64,000 nucleotides of DNA from Bradysia coprophila (lineage: Eukaryota; Arthropoda; Insecta; Diptera; Sciaridae). The notes under the pieces were generated by a model. The model made no database searches and had not been told where the DNA came from. It saw nothing but the letters and a program-made list of their open reading frames with translations. Shown piece by piece: positions 35,238 through 47,700 of this stretch. Location: assembly GCF_014529535.1 (NCBI RefSeq), contig NW_023503584.1, forward strand, positions 2,515,005 through 2,579,004, written 5' to 3'. Made by a program: the position numbers and the translations under genes. Position 1 is the first letter of the stretch. Each line of letters starts with the position of its first letter.

Positions 35238-35800
35238 ATCGCACACCGTGTTTGATAAATTTTACACGCAACACTGAATGTAACCCATGCTCGTTTCGCT
35301 TCTATTACATTTTCATACAGCTGTCATTCAGTCGCACATTTAGTCGAGAAAATATTTTGCTTTTTTTATGAGTGGCTTAATTCGACGAAATTGAGTGAAA
35401 ACTAAATGAAAGTTAAAATTGATTGAAAAGGGAATGTTTTAAACCCTTGCGGCATTTGCATCAATCTAGAAATTTTGGACTTAATGGAAGTGATCAATTC
35501 CATTTCGTGCGAAATGTGTAATACGACTACGTGTTTATGTAAATTTTTGGTCGTTGAGATACATTGTAACTGCGTTGAATTAAACATAATACGACAGACG
35601 ATTAGTGTGTTATTATAATCAATCTAGTGCAAGTCTCAGTGATCCGTATTGTTAAGGAGTTATCGTTTGTAGATTATACGTTCAACACATAACCTCATTC
35701 AATAAATCATTTTTCCGTTTCGCAATTTCAATTGCACACCTTTCACCATTCACTTTTCATCTCTGCGACAGCATAACATATTTACGTGAGAACGCAAAAC
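35238..35800. promoter_or_regulatory. 5' flank of BDP1
   Basis: Presumed promoter and 5' UTR of the BDP1 gene. No distinctive core element was recognised. Confidence 0.3.
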
Positions 35801-38800
35801 ATGGCATCGAGAAGGCAGAAATTTAAGCCGCTAGCAGGCATTCAAAAGGCACGCAGGGCACAAAACACTGTCAGCGAATCGATAACAAAAGACCTCATCA
35901 AAATCGAAGACACTGTTTCCGTTAAAATCGAGGACAACACCACGGAACGGAGTGTCACGACTGAACAGACCGTTGACGCAACCAGTGATGATGTTCCATC
36001 GAAACCGAGCGAAAATACCGATCAGCATAGTGACAAACCGATTGATCCGCCGGAAGAAAAACCACAAGTCAATGCTGCACCGAGACCACTGCGAAGATCA
36101 ATCAAACCAGCTGTTGTCATTCCTGATAGACGTCGGAAAGTAGCTCCAACGGTCGAAGTGAAGGCCGAAGAGAATAGTGATAAAGTACCAGTTGCAGAGC
36201 CTGTGGAGAAGATTCTTCAAAAAGCACCGAGCCCAGCTACTCCATTGGCTCCATTAAAACTGAAACAGGAAAACTCGGATAATATCCAGAAGCCAATTAC
36301 ATCGGAAGACACATTCAAATCTCCGTTCCTATCACCGTCCATCTCCCATCAGAAGCGGCCAGAATTTGTATATAATCCACTGGATCAACAGAATGCCGAA
36401 TGCTCCGATGATCCAACTAAGTCTCCAGTTTATTCAAATAAAGTTCGGCAACGAATTCGTCCGACGCCGTATTTCGGACGTAGGAACAGTGTACAGGTTT
36501 GTATGGCTTACCGAATGTCCTGGCGATTTTCACGCATTATTCACGACTAAACTTCTATTTAGGGAGCTATATCGGAGTCTGATGATGAGTCCAACAAACG
36601 TCAGCGACATTTGAGCACCAGTTCGAGCCACAGCAATTACAACATCAATAACAATGCGACACCAAAAATTGTAGAAAATACTCGTATGCGAACAGAGTCT
36701 GTCTGTTCGAACATTTCAGAGGCTGGATTTCAAACATTGTAAGTAAACGAGACACTCACATCACACTATTCGGTTACTCTTCCAATTCAATCAATCCTTC
36801 CAGTTCGAAACCGAAACGCATTGCACGCTCCGAAGAATTTCAACGCATTGCCAATGCAAAAAAGGAATTTCATCAACGCTTCAACGGCAAAACTCCGGAT
36901 AAGCAGCATTTAACGATGTACGACATGATTTACTACAATCCCGTCACAAATCCTTTGAAGAATCCGGCTGGCAAATCCCATGAAATCAAGGATCGACGAT
37001 CATCGTCTGCGTCTAGCGTGCATAGTGTCGCTTCGATACGGAGCATCAAAAGTGAAGCGAAAACATCGGAAGATTCGATCGAACCGGAAATGGCTCCGGT
37101 ACCACAATTGAAACTTGGGCCGAATGGTGAGATCGTTTTGGATGAAAAAAGTTTGGTCATTGAGACCACCGGTGATAAGGAAGCTAGGGAGACACTAGCC
37201 AACGCTGATATTGTATATGATGATGAGTTTAGCGGTTGTAAGTGCATCTACTGTCTGTACTTGTATGCAAATCGAAACTTAAATTGATGTCCCTTTCAGC
37301 TACCGGATTCTACAAGCGGCAGAAAAGAACACGTGAGTGGGATGCACACGAAACCATCAAATTTTATCGATGTTTACATTCGGTCGGTACTGACTTTTCG
37401 TTGATGCTGATGCTGTTTCCGAATCGATCGAGGCGAGATTTGAAGCTTAAGGTTAATTTGTGAAATGTTTCATCCACAAGTGACGTTTGCTCACCAGCCC
37501 ATTTTCGTTTTTAGTTCAAAAAAGAGGAGAAAACCAATTTGGCTTTGATCAACAAAGCGTTGCTGCATCCCAAGGAGTTCAATATTGACGAACTGAAAGT
37601 GGACTTGGAACGCGAAGAAAAGGAACTGGAGCAAAAGAAGCGTGAATGGGAAGAATTGAAGCAGAAGCATGCCAAGGAAAAGAGGTACGGTGACCACCGT
37701 GCATACGAAGACGATTTTCGTTGCTTGTTGCGATAATTTTGACTTTGACTGTGTACGTTTCAGGGAACAATCACGATTGCTAAAGCAAAGGAATAGAAAG
37801 AGCATAGCAGCCCGAAACATTGCCGGCTCGGACACTATATACGATCATGAGTTTGCTGTTGCGCCTAGGAAAAATCGAAAGGTAAAACTTCAAGGGACAG
37901 AGGGCGTTTTTATATTTTTGACTTTCACTTGCGCCATCAAGTTGTGAGCCCTTCGATTGTGCAGTTTTGTATAGCAATTAGCAAATTTTCCGTGCAATTC
38001 GACTTTTGTAGTCCCAAAATCTCTGTAATTGCGCCCCTTACAATTTCACAAGCACTTACAGTAGGATACGTGTGGTTCTCATTGCCTTGAGTCTATGCTC
38101 ACGCGAGCCTTTTCAAATTACAAAAATCCTGAACCTTTGACTAATGATTCCTTTGAGCGTTCAAAAAAATGAAATAGAAATGATTTTCCGTTGCTGTCGC
38201 GTTCATTGACCCTGTTCCTTTCATTGATTTCATCTTTTTCAGCTTGGAGCTTTTGTTGCGAATACCGCCAGCAGTTCCGCTTTCACCAACCCACATCCGA
38301 AGCCAACTGTTGAAGAGAAACCGACAATAACGGTCATTAAGAATGAATACCTCATGCCTAATGCCGAGAAAAAGAGGATACCAGTTGGTCCGTTGTCTCC
38401 GCAAGACATTCTGAACATGGACATCGTCTTTGCCGATACAGATAATACGGATACTGGTGCAGAACAATCGCGAGTTACATCACCGACAAACACTGTACCA
38501 GCGACAGACGGTGCTGTCACCAGTTCCGACAACAGTTTCGTATTCGTCGATTGTCAAAGTGCACCGATCGAAAGGACCAAGGTCAAAGTGGAGAAAGACG
38601 ATCGGAATGTGGACAATGAAGAGAGTCTAACTGAAATGGAACAGGACGACGAAGGCGATTCGAACAACGAGTCCATTGATTCGTTGTCGATGAAAGAACT
38701 GGCGGTGGTGGCCAGTCACAGTGTGGATGATCCGAACAATGTCATTTATGAGGTGTACGCTGTGTCGGCAACCACTGGTGAACTGAGTGATAAGCCGTTA

Positions 38801-38851
38801 GATTTACCCCCAGATGTCGTTGAACAGATACGGTTGTCGATAGGTGTTTAG
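35801..38851 (+). CDS. Bdp1: BDP1 / TFIIIB B'' subunit (RNA polymerase III initiation factor), seven exons
   Basis: It assembles with TBP and Brf1 upstream of tRNA, 5S and U6 genes and helps open the promoter for Pol III. Exons (plus): 35801-36496, 36563-36738, 36804-37237, 37300-37451, 37515-37684, 37764-37881, 38243-38851. All are GT-AG, with phases closing to 784 residues. The signature is the extended SANT/Myb domain, about residues 446-520: TREWDAHETIKFYRCLHSVG, TDFSLMLMLFPNRSRRDLKL, KFKKEEKTNLALINKALL. It is followed by a long charged helix (VDLEREEKELEQKKREWEE). The N-terminal 440 residues are low-complexity and charged, and the C-terminus is acidic, as expected. The start is the first ATG after a GTG in the same frame. 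The last intron (361 bp) is the longest. Confidence 0.95.
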
Positions 38852-39963
38852 AGTGCATTTAATATCGCTGATGATCGATGATGATGCCTTTGAAAGTTAG
38901 GAGCGCGAGACTTTTTTGATACGGAAGGAATTTTGCATTCTATTTTGTGGCGCGATTTTCATACAAATTCATTTTGTTTTTAGATTTTATTTATTGAAAA
39001 TTTAGTTTGTAAGATGGAGATTTTCGCGTAAGAAAATTTCTGGAAAAAGCCGGGAAAGTAATTGTTTGAATAAAAACAAAATTAACAGAGAAAAAACGTT
39101 GTGGATTTTCTTTTCGTTTACTCCTCGCCACAGAGCTGAACAAATATTTGGATTGGCGACAGTGCTCTGCACTTTCAACTGCGAAGGTGCGTGATGACTT
39201 AGTGTTTGGATTTGCAGGTGTTAATTCCAATCTAAATGGCCCGTAGTGAGAGAAAATATTTACCGTTGGTGAAAATGACTTTATGAACCACGAATAACCG
39301 GATTGTAGATAACTCAAAATCTAATTAATCAAATTTCCACATCTGGTCTTGGCCTCTTTGACTTTAACTTAACCTTCAGACGTTTCATCTTCAGATGCAG
39401 ATGGTTAGGATAGCTTAAGATAGCAAAGTTGAAAACATTTAGTTTTTTTACGTCAACATTTTCGCAGTTTGGGTCATCTACGGAAAGTTTCCATGCTTCT
39501 GAGATTGTTGATGGAAACGGGCCGTTCCCGTAGGATTTTCGAATAGTTGATTTCATGAATTTCCAAATTTTAAACCCAGGTGACGAAGAAACAGCAACAA
39601 CTATTTGGTTTTGAGTAAGGACTGTTGCACAATTGATACGCACAAGATAAACAAGTTATCGAAAGCTTTATCAAAGTGAAATTAATATCGTGCTCTTTGA
39701 CTGTGACTAACTGTATCTATTTTGAGCTGTACAAACAACTAAAAATACATTTTTCGCGACGCTTCGGTTAGTATATTGTTTTAGTGTAGCAGCATGTTCA
39801 TCCACAAAACCATAACGCCAAAAAACGCTACACTGACAAAAAAGTTTTCAGATTATTACCTGTGACAGATAATCTTTTCCCAGGTAATGTAATTTCTAAT
39901 ACAAAAACAGCATTACCTGTCACAGATAATGTGATTTTTATATGAAATAGTAGATTACGTTGG
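38852..39963. other. BDP1 3' flank and intergenic DNA
   Basis: A short inverted pair containing acctgtgacagataat and attacctgtcacagataat occurs at about 39855-39932. A 104-codon frame on the minus strand (39329-39643) has some coding-like composition but starts with GTG and has no motif I know. Confidence 0.4.
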
Positions 39964-40211
39964 ATGCTGCGAAAGTAATTCATTACGCAAGGACACAATT
40001 TTGTGATATGAGCAAACTCACAGGTAAGTTTGTGAGCAACAAGCTTCGGTAACTGTTTTCGAGACAAGTGTAGAGTTTGCATATCCGAAGGCGTGGTATG
40101 CAGCTACGTTTGTCGAGAAAACAGCTACCGGAATTTGTTGCTCAAAAACACGAGTGAGTTTGCGAGTTACTCAAAATTGTATCCGAGAGCAATGAATTAC
40201 TTTCACAGCAG
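39964..40211. mobile_element. Palindromic MITE-like element
   Basis: Left end gatgctgcgaaagtaattca and right end gaattactttcacagca are inverted. The subterminal gcaaactcac and gtgagtttgc and the inner gagcaacaa and ttgttgctc are inverted as well. No open frame. Confidence 0.7.
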
Positions 40212-42304
40212 AACCTTGAGTTTTCTGACGCCGCGTCAGAAATTGATTTTAATTTCAGTTTTGATATTTTAGATACTTTAGTGAAACTTAGTGAAATCAT
40301 TGAATTGGTCAAAAATTTTAACATCGCGAATGGTTTTTGTTGATGTGTGTGTTCTGTGAAATAATTTTTTTTTGGTTCTAATGTTGATTTCAAAATTGTC
40401 CGACGTTCCATTTCTAAAAACAAATAAAGAACTACGTGTATTGTGAACCAATATCTACAAAATTTGAAGAAATAAATATTTTTGTTGTGAAATTTTTGTT
40501 TTTCAATTTCCACTTAAGAAATCCAACCCAACCACCAATGAATTACAAATTTTAGTTTTTCAGTTACAGTTCTATACTTGACGTAATGTGATATCACCGA
40601 CAATTTTCATATTTCGCTTTACTAGGTGCAAAACGAAAACAACGCGAAAATTTTCAATTCTTGAAAGAACTGTCATAGACAAAAGAACCCAAAATGTGTC
40701 CTAGTGTAATGGATCTACTATACATACTATACAGCCGTGTAATAGTCAATTTTCGCATGGGGTAGGCAATAAAATTACATTACATGGGGACAGAACTGTC
40801 AACTTTTTTCTCAGTGTAGAAGAAAACATTTTAGAGATACTCGCAACTGTTCTGCAAAAGGCAATAGTCTTTGGTCTACAAATCCTTCTAGAAACAGCAA
40901 GAGGTTGTGGTATGTATTAAAATCACTTAATTTATTATTTCCCTTGATATGTTCATGCGCGTTGTTCTTATTCTTCTACTTCATGGGTGTTACCATCTTA
41001 AATTTTGTTAGGAAGAAGGAATTAGAAGTCATCGCTGATTTTACTGCCACTATTGTCGAGGACTTGTCATAACCAAAAAAATTTAGCTTATTTTATTTAC
41101 AGTTACAATGGACAGGCCTAGGCCCAATTATACATTGAACTTATGAAAAAATAAGACCGGAAAAATAATAAATTAATTAATCGAATTAATCGTAATTAAT
41201 CGTAATCGAATAGAAAAAAAGGAGAAGAAAGTAGATGACTAAAAGAATTTAGAACAGTTTAAAACTTTGAGTGAAGTATAATCCCCTAATTCTTAAAAAG
41301 TATTATTCTTAATTTATATTCCGTTGCAATTACTTCGAAATATTCTACAGAGTTTTGAATGTTCTTACCTTCAAATCTTCACCATCTGACTTATAACACC
41401 AACACCAACACTTACAACTTATAAGTTAAGATTTGTAAGTTGACTTATAAATTATACGTCATTTGCGCAAACTGTCTAATGTCGCGTCGTCATACTACCA
41501 CTATAACTAAATTCTCTTCACACGTTTCACAATTAATTTGAACTTACCAATCCCGGCGACCAATATCTAATGCCACCAAAATCCCGTAAATAATTGACTT
41601 CTTCACTCGTTCATTACTCTATTTATATATTCCAAAAATTCAGAAGTGATCATGCAATGCTTGTTCATTTGGATATGTGAGAAATGATTATTACTTGGAA
41701 TTTTAACCAGATATGCTTATTCGACAATTCAACATATTCCATATGAATATCACTTAGAATTTTAACCAGACGAAGCACATTCCATACATATTTTAGAATA
41801 TTACCATGATGATTTTGAATGAAGCGAGATAAGAAGCTTGTTGTAAAAGCTAAGTCATTCTGCCATTCACAAATTCAAATTCAAACAATCATTGATAAAA
41901 CAAAAACCAGAAAATAACGAAATTGATTGTCTAAAGTGAAAATTGTTTTAATTCCAAAAATGCCAAGAAAAGGTGGAGATGCTATACCGTCATTTCGACC
42001 TGTAAAAACTTGGATCTTTTCACAGCTCTGCTTCTAGAGAAGCAGTGCTATGGTCGTTTCAATCTTAAGTGTTATCTCGACGCGTTAAATGAAAAGTGTC
42101 TAGAATTTGAAGTGAGGTTTCGATCATGATTTTTGCTAAATTATTGTCATAGTTAAATACTTTTTCGTGATTTTGTGATTGGCGATTTTCATGGAACAAA
42201 ACGGTTGCAGCCACCGTATTCCAATTCCAAGTCAGCTATTTAAATGACTTCATGAATGTGTTCGCTCCGCTTACATTTCGTGAAAGGAATATTAGTTATA
42301 ACAA
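40212..42304. other. Intergenic DNA, nothing recognised
   Basis: AT-rich with no gene visible on either strand. Confidence 0.45.
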
Positions 42305-42440
42305 CGCACTTCAAGCAAATCTGATCATAGTCGACAGCTGCCAAATAGAGTACTATTTTGTTTTTTTTTACAGTGTCTTATAGTTGTGTGAAACATTGTC
42401 AAGTTTCAGTACCCTATTTAGAGTACCGCTCATGCCTGAA
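42305..42440. repeat. Dispersed repeat, second copy of 21628-21776
   Basis: It shares cacttcaagcaaa, tgatcatagtcgacagct and gtcaagtttcagtaccctat with the first copy. It lies just left of the large palindrome. Confidence 0.7.
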
Positions 42441-42479
42441 TTGCGTCGGTTAAAACAATATAGTAGGAGTAGACCATTA

Positions 42480-44383
42480 TGGTTCGTAAAGTTTATAAGT
42501 TTGACAACTTCGTGAACTTTTGAATTTTCTTCCATATAAGAGTGATATCGCCAAAACTTGAACCAATTTTGGTGAAAATGAATACCATGGTTCGGCGATC
42601 CGGGCAAGCTTTAGCTCGTTTGAATCGTCTTTCCATTCTGAGAAATAGGGATCTTTTACTTTTTCTGTTAGTTTCCCATTTTCGGAGTGAACTCGTGAAA
42701 GTAATAGCATGTCAATGGGTCGTGAAAACAGTTTTTCGGTGATAGCTCGAGATAGAAATCTTTCTAAAATGTGAAATGTTGTAGGAATATAGGCCTCTGG
42801 CAGACCTTCAAAACGAGTATAATCATCGGTAAGGATAGCCACCCGTTCTGGACTTATGACTCAAAAAATGGTGAATGTTTGGACAGTGCTGCTGGCTTGC
42901 AACAGAACTTTTCCGCTGAACTGACTATAGGGTGTTGTAGCTGGACTTACCCTCTTTCGTTCCACGTATAATACACCCCAGAAAAATTGTGTTGCAAGCC
43001 ACAAAGTTAGTCGAAGTAAAATGTCGCTCCAGTAGACCCATATTTTTCAGTGTTTTCAACTTGTTTTTGGTCTTCAAACAGACTGGAGCGATGGGAATGA
43101 AATAAACTAAATCAAAATTACATGTTCAGCTCGAAATTGTCCTGAACCGAGTGATCATTGGCCTTGAAAATGTTGCTTTCCTCCTACTTCGTAGTAGGTG
43201 GAAAACCTCATTTCTTTGACTTCACAAAATGAACAGAAACTCAATTGTTTGCACCGAATATGGGCTTATTGTAAAGCAGAGATGCGCATCGTTCATTTAC
43301 AGTCAATAAATGGTCACCCAAGATGTAATTTGTACTTCACAAGAGGTCACGACCGTTCCCAGCTATGGAAAATGTGTCAAAAATCCAGTTTTTTTTACAA
43401 AAAAAGTTGTTTTAAGAATACATAGCTTAAGACCTTAACTAAAAGCAGTTAAAATCTCCACAGAAAAAATATTTTTGTAAAAAAACTGGATTTTTGACAC
43501 ATTTTCCATAGCTGGGAACGGTCGTGACCTCTTGTGAAGTACAAATTACATCTTGGGTGACCATTTATTGACTGTAAATGAACGATGCGCATCTCTGCTT
43601 TACAATAAGCCCATATTCGGTGCAAACAATTGAGTTTCTGTTCATTTTGTGAAGTCAAAGAAATGAGGTTTTCCACCTACTACGAAGTAGGAGGAAAGCA
43701 ACATTTTCAAGGCCAATGATCACTCGGTTCAGGACAATTTCGAGCTGAACATGTAATTTTGATTTAGTTTATTTCATTCCCATCGCTCCAGTCTGTTTGA
43801 AGACCAAAAACAAGTTGAAAACACTGAAAAATATGGGTCTACTGGAGCGACATTTTACTTCGACTAACTTTGTGGCTTGCAACACAATTTTTCTGGGGTG
43901 TATTATACGTGGAACGAAAGAGGGTAAGTCCAGCTGCAACACCCTATAGTCAGTTCCGCGGAAAAGTTCTGATGCAAGCCAGCAGCACTGTCCAAACATT
44001 CACCATTTTTTGAGTCATAAGTCCAGAACGGGTGGCTATCCTTACCGATGATTATACTCGTTTTGAAGGTCTGCCAGAGGCCTATATTCCTACAACATTT
44101 CACATTTTAGAAAGATTTCTATCTCGAGCTATCACCGAAAAACTGTTTTCACGACCCATTGACATGCTATTACTTTCACGAGTTCACTCCGAAAATGGGA
44201 AACTAACAGAAAAAGTAAAAGATCCCTATTTCTCAGAATTGAAAGACGATTCAAACGAGCTATAGCTTGCCCGGATCGCTGAGCCGTTGTTTTGAAATTG
44301 GTTCAAGTTTTGGCGATATCACTCATAAGTATTTTATGTCAAATGTCTAAGAAATCACCATACTTTACAAACTTTACGAACCG
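42480..44383. mobile_element. Large foldback-like palindrome, about 920-bp arms
   Basis: The left arm (about 42480-43404) is a near-identical reverse complement of the right arm (about 43471-44383), with a spacer of about 66 bp. The same open frames appear in both arms in opposite orientation: a 65-codon stretch at 43198-43392 and 43482-43676, and a longer one at 42477-42842 and 44032-44265. Only a few substitutions or indels separate the arms. The outer ends share ggttcgtaaagttt and its complement. I recognise no transposase. It could be a Foldback-type element or a tail-to-tail inverted insertion. Confidence 0.88.
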
Positions 44384-44543
44384 TTGAGGCTTACCCCCAT
44401 TACGCCATAGTAATGAATGAAAATTTTTTAAATGCACAAAAATCGAGATTTTTTTTTTATAATCAGAAATTTGTATTCTATTTAGAACTAGTTTCGTTTG
44501 AATTGTTTATACCCTTCGATATATTTATCTAAGAAGTCCATAG

Positions 44544-44741
44544 CAAGGCTGTAAACTTTGGGGAGGTCACGCAGACTGCCATTTTATTAGATACGCGGGA
44601 ACACACCACATCTGATGATTTTACATGTAAAAATCACCACATCACGAGCATCATCACATGAGGTGAATTTTTGTATGAAATCGGCCATCTGATCATCAAC
44701 TGTACCTGTATCTGCGTGACCCCCCAAAGTTTACAGCCTTG
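44544..44741. mobile_element. MITE with 28-bp terminal inverted repeats and ATAG flanks
   Basis: Starts caaggctgtaaactttgggg followed by aggtcacgcaga. It ends with the reverse complement (tctgcgtgacc, then ccccaaagtttacagccttg). Length is 198 bp. The tetranucleotide atag directly flanks both ends (44540-44543 and 44742-44745), a likely target-site duplication. A disrupted copy is at 19056. Confidence 0.85.
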
Positions 44742-44745
44742 ATAG

Positions 44746-47700
44746 AAACTAGCCATTAACCGCATCAACCATTGTTTCACCACCTGGATTTCGTCACTAA
44801 GTCGTTCTTGACGATTTTATTGCAAGTCGCACTCAATATTTCTTGTATATAGACGATTGTAGACAGTGAAGCCGAGATTAATTTTTATGCATTTGTCTTC
44901 CAAACTAACATGAACAATGTGTGACCTAAACGTTACAAATGCAATGTGGAGAAGAGATGGAAAGCTGAAAATTTCCTGTAAGCATCATTCTGGCTTACAA
45001 TTAAAAAAAAAGTCTTTTGAGACCTGCGTCACGATCCCTTAACTATCGTGCTACGTTGATTTTTCTGTTCTTTTTGCAACAATAAAAGTTGAGAATTTCT
45101 ATCACGAAAATGAAAAAGAGTCATCAATTTTAAATGTGTGACCTTTCTTGAAAAGTGCGAACTTTCCACCGCGTTCAAATGTTAACAGGATTTTAATCAG
45201 TGTTGTCATATTCTATATTGTTAATAAATCATTTCCTGGAGTATTGAACAATTCCCTATATCCTGAAGTACTTGTCTCTTCGATTAATTATTTCTATTTG
45301 CTCTCCTTTTTTATTATTCAAATCAAATCAAGTGTTCAATTCACCGAAGAACTATCTCTTTATGACCGAATTCAATCAGCGAAACGATTGTAATGTGTAA
45401 ACAGGAAATAAAACTGTTGGCTCGTAAACATTTTAAAAACCTCATCCGATGAGTAAATAACATTGAAACCAAGCATGAGACAAATCACTTCGTTAAATAT
45501 AAAATTTTCAAATTAAACAAAAATATTTGCTGGATCAAGGCCATATCGTTGGCTGCATTCATGACTGTTTGAAAATATGACGTAAAATCGTTTGTGAACG
45601 AAATCATATGGGCGTTATGACGTGAAGAGAGGATTTTTCTTTAGCGGAAATTGATAAGAACAAAACCGGTTTGGAGGAAAATATTTTTTTCATGAATTAT
45701 CAAAGATGAGTTAGATGAGTTAGAGATTCTGTAAAAAAAATCTTTAAAATAAAGCTTCATGAACTAGGGCAACCATTGAAGATATGGGTAGCCGGATTAG
45801 TGTTTAATTTTATTCTGCTCAAAGAATTAATAACTTTATCATTTTAGTCAACTTTAAGCCAATTTTAACCCTCATTTCTCAACCATTTCAAAGAATCATT
45901 CCATCACGCCCTCCAGTCATCCTACACATTTCAATAGTTTAAGTGAAAAAGGGAAAACAATTCTCCGAAAGTAAACTTTTTTTTTTATTGTACGCACGCT
46001 TCACGTGAACTTTGTTATCATCCATCACAATACCACTTCTAACTCACGCTCATCGAACAAACACAAATTTCATATACAGCCGAAGAGAGAAACAAAAGGA
46101 AATGAAGGAAAAAAAAATCGCTTTCTGCAAAAAGAAACTTTCCTCGTTATCATGCGACGCTTTTAAGCTTGTTTCAGTGTTGGTATATCCTATGCGTTTC
46201 CATCGGCACTACGATAATATAAAAGCAACTGTTGCGGCAGCGAATACTTTAGTTAATACACGACTCTACAGGTGCTAATATCAATTCAAATACAAAGTAA
46301 ACGGAAAACAAGAAATTGTTTTAAAAAAAAATATTTTTAGCTAACTAGTGGATCAAGTTGAAGTGTTGATTGGTCGGTAGACAAATTTTGATTTAATCAA
46401 AATTTAACGGATTTATTGCAAATTAAAAATCGTTGTAAGTAGAAAATCATAATTTTTGCGAATTCATTTTAGTCGTAAGCCTAAATGGTCCTATAAATTG
46501 TCCTATTGAAGCATCAATGCCAAATGGTACAATGAACTAATTAACTTTGGATAAAAACTTAAAGCTCAATTAGATTATTTGTTGTATATCGGAATCTAAT
46601 TTTAACTTAATCCCTCTAATCAGAATAAATGTTGGGTGGTTCAAAGGCAAAGTGTATTTTTGGGTCCTCACTGATTTGAATTTATTCTTTCCAGAGTTGG
46701 TGTTAAGTGACTATCGATAAAATAAATAGAAAACTTTCAGATTCTTTCAGTGCAAATTAAGAATAAAAGAATTGCACCGCCTAAGATATCGTCAGTTTTG
46801 GATTATTTTTTTACAAAGATTTGTGAAGGGGAAAAAAATCCTTTCGTTGAATTTTTTGATGTGGAACAGACATTTTTTGTTTAAATCAATTTAATTCATC
46901 TAAACCATTGAATCAAAATAATCAAATTTGTTAACATTGTACTTCACCACCATTGAACATTCGTTACGGTGGACACACGTCTGTTAAACATATATGTGAA
47001 TGAGAGAAAAAAAAACGTAAATTTCCACTTTCCTTCAGGTACATATCGTTGACAAATTATATGAATTTAATTTCGTTATGATACGTTAATCATTTATAGT
47101 TAGACAAATGAAAAAGATAAAACTAATTTGGATACTATAACCAAAATAATTTCATTTCTAATCACTCATGTTTTTGATTTAATAAATGTACTTATCAGTG
47201 CGTAAAAAGTCAAACACTTGGAATTACATGGAATTAAATACACTAATCATGGTTGTGTTACATCGGAAATGTTCGATATGTACACTTCCAGATTTGCGTT
47301 AGAAAAATAATTTACCAAATCCCTTCAGCCCACCTGCGATTTTCTTTAGATTTCATTTTAATGAAAAAAATATACCCAAAATTACCCGTGTGCATTAGAT
47401 CATCGTATCTACGTTCTTTGAGAAACGGTAGACAAATCTCAACAGTAGACGAATCATAATACAAATTCGTCTAATATCTCAACAAATTCGACTTTCATTT
47501 CTAACTTCATTTGTGGAAAGTATCTTCTGAAGTTTGATCCAAAGTCTATTACTTCAATATTTTTATCAAACATTTCGTTGTATAAGAGAACATCATCCAG
47601 GGCTCATCACTTATCCCTCCGTCATTTTCGATAGCAGAAATTTCGACGAGACTTCTATTGGGCTAATATTCACTCCTCCTGGGAGTTACGTGAATTATTC

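Noticed and set aside
39329-39643. 104-codon minus-strand gene
   Set aside because: Starts at GTG, has no ATG near its start, no motif and no clear splice partner. Chance or a relic is more likely.
42477-42842. 121-codon frame as a gene
   Set aside because: The same frame lies in the opposite arm of the large palindrome (44032-44265) with a disrupted end. It has no family resemblance and no intron signals, so it is part of the repeat.
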